A stretch of 36,913 bases of DNA. Origin: Lichenicola sp964242425 (GTDB lineage: Bacteria; Pseudomonadota; Alphaproteobacteria; Acetobacterales; Acetobacteraceae). Under the pieces are notes generated by a model. That model had not been told where the DNA came from. It worked only from the letters and a program-made list of their open reading frames with translations, and ran no database searches. The stretch lies in assembly GCA_964242425.1 (NCBI GenBank), contig CAXTCK010000010.1:1-36913 (forward strand), in the 5' to 3' direction. The first letter of the stretch is position 1, and each line of letters begins with the position of its first letter. Made by a program: the position numbers and the translations under genes. Of this stretch, positions 1-8,013 are shown piece by piece.

Positions 1-43
1 ATTCGCCTTCCTCCGCGGCCCCGTACGCACCGGCGGTGGCAGG

Positions 44-150
44 ATGAACATCCTTTACCTCCTTCGCTCTATCAGCCCGGCCTACGGCGGCCCCACCCAG
101 GCCATCCCGCTTCTCGTCGAGCATGCCCCCGCCGGCCACCCCCCCACCCA
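44..150 (+). pseudogene. 5' fragment of a glycosyltransferase gene
   Basis: The first ~35 codons read like the N-terminus of a GT4-type glycosyltransferase: a short beta strand (MNILYLLRSI) followed by a Gly-Gly-Pro turn (PAYGGP) and a helix ending near AGHPPT, the usual first Rossmann element of this family. A frame open from the window edge ends at a TGA that overlaps the ATG as ATGA (44-47), which suggests translational coupling to an upstream gene. After about position 150 the plus-strand frame is only the antisense of the Tim44-like gene, so the glycosyltransferase body is missing. This is either a truncated gene or one side of an assembly chimera. Family assignment rests on a short stretch. 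Confidence 0.45.
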
Positions 151-631
151 AAAAAAACGGGGGAAAGCGCAGGGGGCGGAAAAAGAAAGGGAGGCCAGGC
201 GGAAAAACAAACCCCAGCAGCCCGGAACCGCCGAACCCGCCGCCATAGCCGTATCCGCCGCCGAAGAAGCCGTGGCCGAACAGCATGCCGGCGAGCCCGG
301 CACCGAGCAGGCCGCCGGCGAAGCCGGTGCCGAACGGGTGCGCGCGGGCAACGCCGCCGTAGCCGCCGCCATAGGCGGGTGCGTAGGAGGGGCTCTGGCG
401 CGGCGTCAGCGTGCGCGCGAACGGCGAGGCGCCGCCGGGATTGGTGGCGGTGGACGGCGGAGCGCTGAAGGTGCGGCTGCCGCGGCTGCCGAACGAGCCG
501 CCGAAGCCGGGACGCGCTTCCGCCGCGACCGGAAACAGGCCGGCCAACACGGGTGCGGCGACCGGAGCCATCCCGAGCGCCAGGGACAGCGAAACGATAC
601 GTGCCCGCCGCAGGCTGCTGCTTCTTGTCAT
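150..631 (-). CDS. Tim44-like domain protein, N-terminal part only
   Basis: Starting at 631 the minus strand encodes a basic N-terminus, a hydrophobic signal or anchor segment ending in an AEARPG-like site, then a Ser/Gly/Pro-rich stretch (GSFGSRGSRTFSAPPST) and a Gly/Tyr/Phe-rich stretch. This is the standard N-terminal layout of bacterial Tim44-like (Tim44/MBA1 domain) membrane-associated proteins. The ATG follows the pmbA stop by 23 nt and has a purine-rich GGAAG upstream, so it is probably the last gene of the thrC-M16-pmbA run. The expected hydrophobic segment after the Gly-rich region is present but scrambled by homopolymer runs (about 150-225), and the Tim44 domain itself is absent. 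The frame stays open to base 1, but the part below about 150 is antisense to the glycosyltransferase fragment and is not supported as Tim44. Confidence 0.6.
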
Positions 632-654
632 GCGCTTCCGTCCTTGAGGTTCCA

Positions 655-2004
655 TCACGCGCCAGCCACGGTGAGGGTGTCGATCCGGATCGTCGGCGCG
701 TCGCTGCCGCGCCGGAACACGAGGTCGTTCGCCGGCACGAGGGCGCTGAACATGTCCAGCAGGTTGCCGGCCACGGTGAACTCGGCGATCGGCTCGGCCA
801 GCGCGCCGTCCCGTATCATGAAGCCGGCGGCACCGCGGCTGTAGTCGCCGGTCAGGCCGTTGATGGCGTTGCCCATCATCTCGTTGATGTAGATGCCTTC
901 CGCAATGTCGGCCATCAACTCTTCCGGCGCGATCGTGCCGCCGGACAGGTAAAGGTTGGTGGTCGAGGGGGAGGGCGGCGACGACGGGCCGCGCGACGCG
1001 TGGCCGGTGCTGGGCAGGCCGAGCTGCCGCCCGCTGCGGCCGTCCAGCACCCAGGAGCGGACCATGCCGTCCTCGACCAGCACGAGCGGCGCGGTGGGCA
1101 CGCCCTCGCCGTCAAACGGCTTGGAGCGCAGGCCGCGCAGGCGCGTGGGGTCGTCGACCACCGATACCCCGGCCGGCAGCACCCGCGTGCCCATGCGCTC
1201 CTTCAGGAACGAGGTGCCCCGCGCCACCGAGGCGCCGTTCAGCGCGCCGGCCAGATGCCCGACCAGGCTGCTCGACACGCGCGGGTCGAAGATCACCGGC
1301 ATGCGGCCAGTGCGCGGCTTGACCGGATGCAGCCGGGCCACCGCGCGTTCGCCGGCGTGGCGGCCGATTCCCGCCGCATCGTCCAGGTCGGCAAGGTGCA
1401 CGCAGGAATGGTAGTCGTAGTCGCGCTGCATCGCGGTGCCCTGGCCGGCCAGCACGCTGGCGGACACCGAGTGGCTGGTGCGGGCATACTGGCCCGCGAA
1501 GCCGCCGGAGGTGGCGAGCGCGATGCTGGTGCGGCCGTATCCGGCGGAACCGCCCTGGCTGTTGGTGACGCCGCCCACCGCGAGTGCGGCTGCCTCGGCG
1601 ATGCGCGCACGCTCGGTCAGCGCCTCGATGCCGGGCTCGGCGTCGTCGGCCAGGTCGAGCCCAGACGGGGCGGCAATCCCGGTCGCGGCGCGGTCGCACA
1701 GGGCGGCGAACCGGTCCTCCGGCACCACGCGCGCCATCGCCAGCGCCTGCTCCACCAGCCGTCCGAACCCGGCCGGGTCGATGCTGGTGGCGGACACGAT
1801 GGCGCTGCGCCGGCCGTCAAACACGCGCAGGCCCACGTCGTTGTGCTCGGAACGCTCCAGCTCCTCGCTGCGGCCCTGGCGCACCTGCACGCCGAGCGAG
1901 GTGCCGGACACCAGGATCGCCTCTGCCGCGTCGGCGCCGGCACGGGTCGCCTGCGTCACCAGCGCCTGCAGCAGGCCGATCCTGTCTTCGTGAACGGTGT
2001 TCAT
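655..2004 (-). CDS. pmbA: TldD/PmbA family protein (PmbA/TldE type)
   Basis: The 449-aa product has the usual length of PmbA (TldE), the non-catalytic partner of the TldD metalloprotease in cytosolic degradation of unfolded peptides and in processing of some modified peptides. The N-terminal domain (about 1-200) has the family pattern of an alpha-helical start followed by strands (GLRVFDGRRSAIVSAT). The C-terminal barrel carries the conserved GRTGRMPVIFDP and NLYLSGG segments, and the end shows the typical AGFMIRDGALAEPI region. I see no HExxxH motif, as expected for the PmbA rather than the TldD branch. The ATG overlaps the M16 protease stop as ATGA (2001-2004), so the two are translationally coupled. 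No tldD is visible in the window. Confidence 0.93.
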   Translation of the reverse strand: MNTVHEDRIGLLQALVTQATRAGADAAEAILVSGTSLGVQVRQGRSEELERSEHNDVGLRVFDGRRSAIVSATSIDPAGFGRLVEQALAMARVVPEDRFAALCDRAATGIAAPSGLDLADDAEPGIEALTERARIAEAAALAVGGVTNSQGGSAGYGRTSIALATSGGFAGQYARTSHSVSASVLAGQGTAMQRDYDYHSCVHLADLDDAAGIGRHAGERAVARLHPVKPRTGRMPVIFDPRVSSSLVGHLAGALNGASVARGTSFLKERMGTRVLPAGVSVVDDPTRLRGLRSKPFDGEGVPTAPLVLVEDGMVRSWVLDGRSGRQLGLPSTGHASRGPSSPPSPSTTNLYLSGGTIAPEELMADIAEGIYINEMMGNAINGLTGDYSRGAAGFMIRDGALAEPIAEFTVAGNLLDMFSALVPANDLVFRRGSDAPTIRIDTLTVAGA

Positions 2005-3296
2005 GCAGCCAGCCTGTCCGCGACCTCGCCCAGGCGCGGGATGTGCGTCACGGGGCCGAGTGCCGTCAGCGTGGGCGCGCCGCGGAACACGCGTGCTGCC
2101 GCGCGACGCACGTCCTCCAGGGTGACGGCGTTGATCTTCGCTACCGTTTCCGCGGTCGGGATGATGCGGCCGAACACCTGCAGCTGACGGGCCAGCTGCT
2201 CGCAGCGGCTGCCGGTGGACTCCAGCGACATCAGCAGGCTGGACTTGAGCTGCGCCCGGGCGCGGTCGAGCTCGTCCTGGCGCACGATGTCGGGACCGCT
2301 GGCGCGCTGCACCTTCTGCAGCTCTTCCAGCGTCACCGGCACCAACTCCTTGGCCTCGTCCTCGCCGGTGCCGGCGTAGATGCCGAACAGCCCGCTATCC
2401 AGGAACGGGGCGCTGAAGGAGTAGATCGAGTACACCAGCCCGCGCTTCTCGCGTATCTCCTGGAACAAGCGCGACGACATGCCGCCGCCGAGCAGGGTGG
2501 AAAGCAGCAGCACCGGGTAGTAGTCGCGGTCGCCGTAGCCGACCGACGGGAAGCCCAGCACCACGTGCACCTGGTCGAGCTCCTTTTCGCGCCGGAACTC
2601 GCCGCCCTGGTAGCGGCCGGGCTCGGGCTGCTCCAGCACGCCGCCCGGCAGGTCGCGGAAGTGCTCGCGCGCCAGCTCGACCACCTGCTCGTGGTGCAGG
2701 TTGCCGGCGGCGGCGATCACCACGTTGCCGGTGGTGTAGTGCGCCCGCATGTAGTCGGTGAGCGTGTCGCGCTTCATCTCGCGGATCAGCGCCTCGGTGC
2801 CGAGCGTCGGCCGGCCCATCGGCTGGCCCGGGAACGCGGTTTCCTGGAAGTGGTCGAACACGATGTCGTCCGGGGTGTCGTTGGCCTGGCCGATCTCCTG
2901 CAGGATCACGCCGCGCTCGCGCTCCATCTCGTCGGCCGCGAACGCGGAATGGGTCAGGATGTCGCCGATGATGTCGGCGCCCAGCGCCAGGTCCTCCTTC
3001 AGCAGCTTGACGTAGTAGGCGGTCTGCTCGCGCGCGGTGTAGGCGTTGATGTGGCCGCCGACGTTCTCGACCTCCTCGGCGATGCGGGCGGCGGTGCGGC
3101 GCTCCGTGCCCTTGAAGGCCATGTGCTCGAGGAAGTGCGACACGCCGTTTTCGGGCGCGCGCTCGTTGCGCGTGCCGCTGGCGACATAGGCGCCGAAGGA
3201 CACGGTTTCGACCCGGTCCATGCGCTCGGTCACGACCGTGAGGCCGTTCGGCAGGCGGGTGGTGCTGATCGGGTCGGCGTGGGGTCGGTCGGTCAT
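2001..3296 (-). CDS. M16 family zinc peptidase (processing-protease type)
   Basis: The product is 431 aa, the size of single-subunit alphaproteobacterial processing proteases related to mitochondrial processing peptidase beta. It shows the inverted zinc motif HFLEH (H54, E57, H58) and a downstream ligand Glu (E134, in ERGVILQEI) 76 residues later. The C-terminal half has the arginine-rich gate region (RLFQEIREKRGLVYS) of the inactive M16 repeat. I chose the ATG at 3296 because AGGAA sits 5 nt upstream and the protein then starts just before the first strand (TTRLPNGLTVV). An ATG at 3362 would add 22 residues but has no Shine-Dalgarno sequence. It lies 74 nt after thrC and overlaps pmbA by ATGA, which fits an operon. 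Confidence 0.94.
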   Translation of the reverse strand: MTDRPHADPISTTRLPNGLTVVTERMDRVETVSFGAYVASGTRNERAPENGVSHFLEHMAFKGTERRTAARIAEEVENVGGHINAYTAREQTAYYVKLLKEDLALGADIIGDILTHSAFAADEMERERGVILQEIGQANDTPDDIVFDHFQETAFPGQPMGRPTLGTEALIREMKRDTLTDYMRAHYTTGNVVIAAAGNLHHEQVVELAREHFRDLPGGVLEQPEPGRYQGGEFRREKELDQVHVVLGFPSVGYGDRDYYPVLLLSTLLGGGMSSRLFQEIREKRGLVYSIYSFSAPFLDSGLFGIYAGTGEDEAKELVPVTLEELQKVQRASGPDIVRQDELDRARAQLKSSLLMSLESTGSRCEQLARQLQVFGRIIPTAETVAKINAVTLEDVRRAAARVFRGAPTLTALGPVTHIPRLGEVADRLAA

Positions 3297-3370
3297 GAGG
3301 TTCCTGGTGCCGGGCGCGGGGAAAGCCTGCGCGGCCGAGTCGTTGAACGGTTGAAAAGGCATATGGGAGG

Positions 3371-4771
3371 TCAGGCGGCGTTCTTCAGCACCGCCGATCG
3401 CACCGCTTCCTGAACGGCGTCGAGACGGTTCGGCACCACCCGGAACCGCTCCTCGCGGTGATACAGGTCGGACAGGTGCGGCGGCAGGGCCGGCGCCAGG
3501 CCGGTGGCCACGCGCATCGCGTCCGGGAACTTGGCCGGGTGGGCGGTCGCCACCGACACGCAGGGCACGCCGGGAAGGCGCCCGGCACGGGCGGCGGCGA
3601 TGCCGATCGCGGTGTGCGGGTCCGCCAGGTAGGCCGCCTCGCGGTGCAGGCGGCGCATCTCCGCTTCCGTCGCCGGGTCGTCGAGGCACGAGCCGTGGAA
3701 CAAGGCGGCCGCCTCCTGCCAGGCGGGATCCGGCACCGCCATGCGACCGTCGCGCCGGAACCCGGCCATGATGGCGGCGCAGGCGTCGGAATCGCGGCCG
3801 AGCAGCTCGAACAGCAGCCGCTCGAAGTTCGAGCTCACCTGGATGTCCATGCTCGGCGACAGGGTCGGAAGCACCTCGCGCACGCTCATGTCGTTGCCGG
3901 CCAGGAAGCGGGTCAGGATGTCGTTGGCATTGGCGCCGATCGACAGCCGCGCCACCGGCAGGCCCATGCGCCGCGCCGCCCAGGCGGCCAGGACGTTGCC
4001 GAAGTTGCCGGTCGGCACCGCGAACGCGACCTCGCGGTCCGGCGCGCCAAGCGCCAGGGCGCCGGACACGTAGTAGGGGATCTGCGCCGCGATCCTGGCC
4101 CAGTTGATCGAGTTCACGGCACCCAGGCGCATGTCCTCGCGGAAGGCGTGGTCCGCGAACATCGCCTTCACCAGGTCCTGGCAGTCGTCAAAGGTGCCCT
4201 CGACGGCGAGGTTGGTGATGTTGGACGACAACACGGTGGTCATCTGGCGCCGCTGCACCTCGCTGGTGCGGCCGCGCGGATGCAGGATCACCATCTGCAC
4301 CCGGTCGCGGTCGCGGCAGGCCTCGATCGCGGCCGAGCCGGTGTCGCCGGAGGTGGCGCCGACGATGGTCACGCGCCGGTCGTGCTCGCGAAGCACGTGG
4401 TCGAACAGCCGGCCCAGCAGCTGCATCGCCATGTCCTTGAAGGCGAGGGTCGGGCCGTGGAACAGCTCCAGCACGAACAGCTCGTGGTCGATCTGCACCA
4501 GGGGCGCCACGGCGGGGTGGTTGAAGCCGGAATACGCGTCGCGGCAGAGGCCGAGAAGCGTGTCGTGGTCGATCGCGCCCGCCGTGAACGGCGCGATCAC
4601 CCGGGCCGCCAGCTCGGGATAAGGCAGGCCACGCAACGCCCGCCATTCGGCCGGCGAGAAGTCCGGCCACTGCTCCGGCATGTACAGCCCGCCATCCTCC
4701 GCGAGCCCTGCGAGGAGGACGCCGGCGAAATCGTGCGTCGGCGCCCGGCCGCGTGTGGAGATGTAGCGCAT
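3371..4771 (-). CDS. thrC: threonine synthase
   Basis: ThrC converts O-phosphohomoserine to threonine with pyridoxal phosphate, the last step of threonine synthesis. The 466-aa product belongs to the long class-II threonine synthases of proteobacteria. It starts with the family N-terminus MRYISTRG, has the PLP lysine in FHGPTLAFKDM (K112), the phosphate-binding SGDTGSAA loop, and a C-terminal SVATAHPAKFPDA segment typical of the family. An in-frame ATG at 4783 would add MIRP; I prefer 4771 because it gives the canonical start. It begins 73 nt after the stop of the MRJP-like gene and is followed by the M16 peptidase, an order I recall from Acetobacteraceae and other alphaproteobacteria. Confidence 0.96.
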   Translation of the reverse strand: MRYISTRGRAPTHDFAGVLLAGLAEDGGLYMPEQWPDFSPAEWRALRGLPYPELAARVIAPFTAGAIDHDTLLGLCRDAYSGFNHPAVAPLVQIDHELFVLELFHGPTLAFKDMAMQLLGRLFDHVLREHDRRVTIVGATSGDTGSAAIEACRDRDRVQMVILHPRGRTSEVQRRQMTTVLSSNITNLAVEGTFDDCQDLVKAMFADHAFREDMRLGAVNSINWARIAAQIPYYVSGALALGAPDREVAFAVPTGNFGNVLAAWAARRMGLPVARLSIGANANDILTRFLAGNDMSVREVLPTLSPSMDIQVSSNFERLLFELLGRDSDACAAIMAGFRRDGRMAVPDPAWQEAAALFHGSCLDDPATEAEMRRLHREAAYLADPHTAIGIAAARAGRLPGVPCVSVATAHPAKFPDAMRVATGLAPALPPHLSDLYHREERFRVVPNRLDAVQEAVRSAVLKNAA

Positions 4772-4814
4772 GGGCCGGATCATACGGAACCAGCCGTCCG
4801 GCGCGAAGGGCAGT

Positions 4815-4844
4815 CCGGCGCTGCGCTACAGGTCGCTGCGCCGG
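4815..4844 (-). terminator. GC-rich hairpin behind the MRJP-like gene
   Basis: Arms at 4815-4825 and 4834-4844 pair over 11 positions with one mismatch, around an 8-nt loop. The hairpin begins at the base after the MRJP-like stop codon (4845-4847). There is no T-run on the minus strand beyond it, so it may slow transcription or protect the 3' end rather than be a classical intrinsic terminator. Confidence 0.4.
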
Positions 4845-6227
4845 TCATTGTTGTGCTGGCGCGGCGGACGCGGCTTGCGGCGTGGCCACGTGTCCGCGCG
4901 CTGCTTCCGCGAGCGCGTGCGGGTCCAGCGTGAAGAGCAGCACCGGGAACTGGATCTGCGCGTGGCCGTGGTGGAAGAACGCCGCCCGGTCGAGCTGCGG
5001 CACCGGCACGAACAGCGTGCCCTTCGGCGACAGGAACGGCGTGTCCGCCCAGTGCAGCCGGGGATCGCGCATCAGCTGCGTCAGCACCCGCTCCGGCGAC
5101 AGGCTGAGGATGCTGTCGTTCTCCAGGTCGTTCAGGTAGAGCGTGCCGTCGGGCGCGATCGCGGTGCCGCCGAGCGCTGGCGTGTCGTACCAGAACGAGA
5201 CCGCTGCCGAGAGCGTTGCCGGCGGCGTCTTCGGATCGTCGAGAAGGGCGGTATCGACCCAGGACATCGGCCCGCATAGCGGCTGCACGTAGAGGCGCCG
5301 CCCGTCCGGGGAAACCTCCAGCTGGTCGGCGTGGATCATCGCCGGCTTGTTGTCGGGGCCCTTCAGCACCTCGCCGTCCACCAGGATCGGCCGCTGCGCG
5401 GTCAGCGCCGGGTGGTGGTCGAGCACACGGCGCATCGTGCCGGTGCGCAGGTCGACCACCAGGAGCCCGGGCACCCCGGCATCGGTGACATAGGCGTGGT
5501 CGCCGTTGAAGCGGATGTCGTCGATCATGCTTTTCGGGCGGAGGGCGTCGGCCGGCACCACCAGGATCCGCGTGACCCGGCTGGTCGCGAGGTCGATCCG
5601 GATCAGGCGCGCGCCGTTCGCGACAGGCGCCTTGCCGGGGCCCGGCACGCCGGTATCGACCGCCCACATCGCGCCGTCGGGGGCGAGGTGGATCGCGTTC
5701 AGCCCGACGAAGACGGGTCCGGGCCCATCCGGCTGGGGCCCATCCGGCCGGGGCGCAGCCGGTTGCGGTGCGGTCGGCAGCGATGAGGGTGGCACTGATG
5801 CGGTTGGCGGCGATGCGCCTGGCTGCGGCGTCGGCGGCCTGGTGGCCGGCTGACCGGGGTCGTTCCAGGCGGCGTCGGGGAAGGGAACCAGCCCATCGCC
5901 ATCGACCAGCGCCAGCGATGGCCCGGCGGGATTGGCAAGGCGCGGCAGCACCACGAACAAGCGACCGTCCGGGGCGGATACCACGCCGTTCCACACCTGC
6001 TGCGTTGAACGGGCCCGCTCGACGAGCGGTGCGGCCGGCGGCGAGCGGGGCGCCGCTGTGTCGGCTGCCTGCGCCGAGGGCGGGGCCCAAAGCAGGGCTG
6101 GGAGCAGGAACAGCATGAGCCGGACCGGGTGCCGGCAGGTCGTGCTTCGCGGCCAGTCCCAGGCTGACCGAAATGTGAGATCGCGGCCCGGCGTCCGGCC
6201 CGGAGGCGGCGGCGTTGGGCGGTTCAT
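4845..6227 (-). CDS. secreted major royal jelly/yellow-like (SMP-30-type) beta-propeller protein
   Basis: After a basic stretch and a hydrophobic segment (LMLFLLPALLWA, cut near AQAA) the mature protein resembles bacterial MRJP/yellow or gluconolactonase-like six-bladed propellers. It has the opening QQVWNGVVSAPDGRLFVVLPR, an NAIHLAPDGAMWAVD blade, a DIRFNGDHAYVTDAG blade, and an AIAPDGTLYLNDLENDSI blade. Such proteins are exported; the substrate is unknown. Two starts are possible, 6227 (460 aa) and 6116 (423 aa, directly before the signal peptide). Neither has a clear Shine-Dalgarno, and the shorter one gives a cleaner signal peptide. Between the first two blades is a Pro-rich insert (about nt 5700-5860). 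The frame extends to 6377, but that extension would run antisense to a small plus-strand ORF and looks non-coding. Confidence 0.82.
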   Translation of the reverse strand: MNRPTPPPPGRTPGRDLTFRSAWDWPRSTTCRHPVRLMLFLLPALLWAPPSAQAADTAAPRSPPAAPLVERARSTQQVWNGVVSAPDGRLFVVLPRLANPAGPSLALVDGDGLVPFPDAAWNDPGQPATRPPTPQPGASPPTASVPPSSLPTAPQPAAPRPDGPQPDGPGPVFVGLNAIHLAPDGAMWAVDTGVPGPGKAPVANGARLIRIDLATSRVTRILVVPADALRPKSMIDDIRFNGDHAYVTDAGVPGLLVVDLRTGTMRRVLDHHPALTAQRPILVDGEVLKGPDNKPAMIHADQLEVSPDGRRLYVQPLCGPMSWVDTALLDDPKTPPATLSAAVSFWYDTPALGGTAIAPDGTLYLNDLENDSILSLSPERVLTQLMRDPRLHWADTPFLSPKGTLFVPVPQLDRAAFFHHGHAQIQFPVLLFTLDPHALAEAARGHVATPQAASAAPAQQ

Positions 6228-6242
6228 CAAGTGCAGCCCGGG

Positions 6243-6368
6243 ATGTTCGACATGGCCAAAGTGGTGCTTCTGACTGGCGTGATCATGACGTTCGCGTTCG
6301 GAACCGTGGTCGCCACCGAATCCGGGCTCCTGATGCCGATGCCGGCGTCGCTGTCGCAGAACGGCTAG
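6243..6368 (+). CDS. possible small membrane peptide (41 aa)
   Basis: A short plus-strand ORF starts at 6243 (or at 6252, MAKVVLLTG) and ends in TAG at 6366-6368. It encodes one hydrophobic helix (VVLLTGVIMTFAFGTVVA) and a short polar tail. About 33 of 38 third codon positions from 6252 are G or C, as in neighbouring genes. It sits alone in the 164-nt gap between the M32 peptidase and the MRJP-like gene, divergent from the latter. No good Shine-Dalgarno is seen. It may be a real small protein or chance. Confidence 0.35.
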   Translation: MFDMAKVVLLTGVIMTFAFGTVVATESGLLMPMPASLSQNG

Positions 6369-6369
6369 T

Positions 6370-6397
6370 CCGGACATTCAGGCCCGGACATTCAGGC
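6370..6397. repeat. tandem 14-bp direct repeat over the M32 peptidase stop codon
   Basis: Two identical 14-bp copies of ccggacattcaggc lie head to tail at 6370-6383 and 6384-6397. The second copy contains the M32 stop (TCA at 6392-6394 on this strand), so the other copy repeats the same TGA-containing sequence just downstream of the gene. Confidence 0.9.
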
Positions 6398-7891
6398 AGC
6401 AGCGCCGAGATACCGTCGATGCAGGTGCGCCTGGTAGACCGAGGCGTCCAGCGAGGCGCCGGTCGCGTTCCTGACCAGTTCCGCGGTGGACACCGAGCTG
6501 CCGCGACCGTGGATGTTCTCGGCCAACCATCCGACCAGAGGCGCGAAGTCGCCGTGTGACAGCCGGTTTTCCAGGTCCGGCACGGTGGCACATGCGCTGC
6601 GGAACAGCTGGGCGGCGGTCATGGCCCCGAGGGTGTAGGTCGGGAAGTAGCCCCACAGCCCGGCGAACCAGTGGATGTCCTGGAGGCAGCCGCGGCGGTC
6701 GTCCGGAACCTCGATTCCGAGCAGGGCGCGCATCCCGTCGTTGAACGCGGCCGGCAGGTCCCGCAGCGACAGCTCGCCTGCGAACAAGGAGCGCTCGATC
6801 TCGTAACGGACCAAGACGTGGGCGGGATAGGTGATCTCGTCAGCATCGACGCGTATCAGACCAGGTTGCACCCGACGGTAGTGCGCCCGGAGGTTGGCGG
6901 CCTCGAAAGCGGGATGGTCGCCGAACGCGTCGCGCAGCAGGGGGGCCAGGAAGTGGAGGAAGTCGTCGCTCCGGCAGGCCTGCATCTCGATCAGGAGCGA
7001 CTGGCTTTCGTGCAGCGTCATGCCCCGCGCCTGTCCGACCGGCTGCGACAACCAGTCCGCCGGCCGGTTCTGCTCGTAGATCGCGTGCCCGGTCTCGTGC
7101 AGCACGCCCATCAGGGCGCCGGAAAAGTCGGCCTCGTCGTAGCGCGTGGTGATCCTGACATCGGCGTTGGCGCCGCCGCAGAAGGGATGGGTGCTGACGT
7201 CGAGGCGGCCGCGGTTGCTGTCGAAGCCGACCGCCTGCATCAGCCGCTCGCCCAGACGGCGCTGCGCCTCGACCGGGAACGGCCCGGGCATGGGCATGGG
7301 CGTGGGCATCTGGCCCGACTGGCGTGCCATCACCTCCGCGAGCAGAGCGGGCAGGCCGTCGCGGAGGCTGGCGAAGATCGGGTCGATGAAGGACTGGCAC
7401 AGGCCGGGATCGTACTGGTCGAGCAGGGCGTCGTAGGGCGACAGGCCGAGCGCTTCGCCCTTGGCGGCGCCCGTCGCCCGCTGCGTCGCCAGCACCTGCT
7501 CCAGGTGCGGCAGCAAGGCGAGGAAGTCGCTGTCGGCGCGCGCCTGCCGCCAGGCCATCTCGCAGGCGGTGGCGGCGCGGGAGGCGGCTTCCACCAGATC
7601 GGGGGGCACCGCCGTGGCATGCGCGTAGGCGCGGCGCATCTCGCGCAGGTTGGCCGCCTGCCAGGATCCCAGCGCAACGGAATCCGCCTCGGCCTCGTGC
7701 AGAAGCGCTTCGGTCGCGGCGTCGCACAGCAGCTCGTGCCGGATCACGGACAGGGTGGCGATCTGTTCGCCGCGCTCGACCGCGGCACCCGGCGGCATGG
7801 TGGTCTCCTTGTCCCATCCCAGGATGCCCAGCGCGCCGTCGAGGCGGCTGATCCGGGCGAAGCGCCGCTCAAGCGTGTGATAGGCCTGCAT
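6392..7891 (-). CDS. M32 family metallocarboxypeptidase (carboxypeptidase Taq type)
   Basis: The 499-aa product matches the usual length of carboxypeptidase Taq/M32 enzymes, cytosolic zinc exopeptidases with broad C-terminal specificity. The zinc motif HETGH lies at about 265-269 in the segment GVLHETGHAIYEQN, followed by the conserved LHESQSLL (about 293-300) carrying the third ligand. The N-terminus (LGILGWDKETTMPPGA) and the DVSTHPF segment are also family hallmarks. I set the start at 7891 because it has GGGGAA upstream and directly precedes the conserved LERRFARI helix; the frame itself runs on to 8059 across the intergenic region. The gene is divergent from the TPR/glycosyltransferase gene (122 nt apart) and seems to be alone in its transcript. 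Confidence 0.93.
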   Translation of the reverse strand: MQAYHTLERRFARISRLDGALGILGWDKETTMPPGAAVERGEQIATLSVIRHELLCDAATEALLHEAEADSVALGSWQAANLREMRRAYAHATAVPPDLVEAASRAATACEMAWRQARADSDFLALLPHLEQVLATQRATGAAKGEALGLSPYDALLDQYDPGLCQSFIDPIFASLRDGLPALLAEVMARQSGQMPTPMPMPGPFPVEAQRRLGERLMQAVGFDSNRGRLDVSTHPFCGGANADVRITTRYDEADFSGALMGVLHETGHAIYEQNRPADWLSQPVGQARGMTLHESQSLLIEMQACRSDDFLHFLAPLLRDAFGDHPAFEAANLRAHYRRVQPGLIRVDADEITYPAHVLVRYEIERSLFAGELSLRDLPAAFNDGMRALLGIEVPDDRRGCLQDIHWFAGLWGYFPTYTLGAMTAAQLFRSACATVPDLENRLSHGDFAPLVGWLAENIHGRGSSVSTAELVRNATGASLDASVYQAHLHRRYLGAAA

Positions 7892-8013
7892 GGTGCGTTC
7901 CCCGATGCCGAGGCGGTCATGACAGACCAGGTGCGGACAGAAGATCAAGCGGCACGGGTGCATCAACCGGCGGGTGGCGGCATGATCGCCGCGCAACGGT
8001 GGCGGGGACGGTG

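Noticed and set aside
553..3413. Long plus-strand frames across pmbA and the M16 peptidase
   Set aside because: Shadows of two well-supported minus-strand genes.
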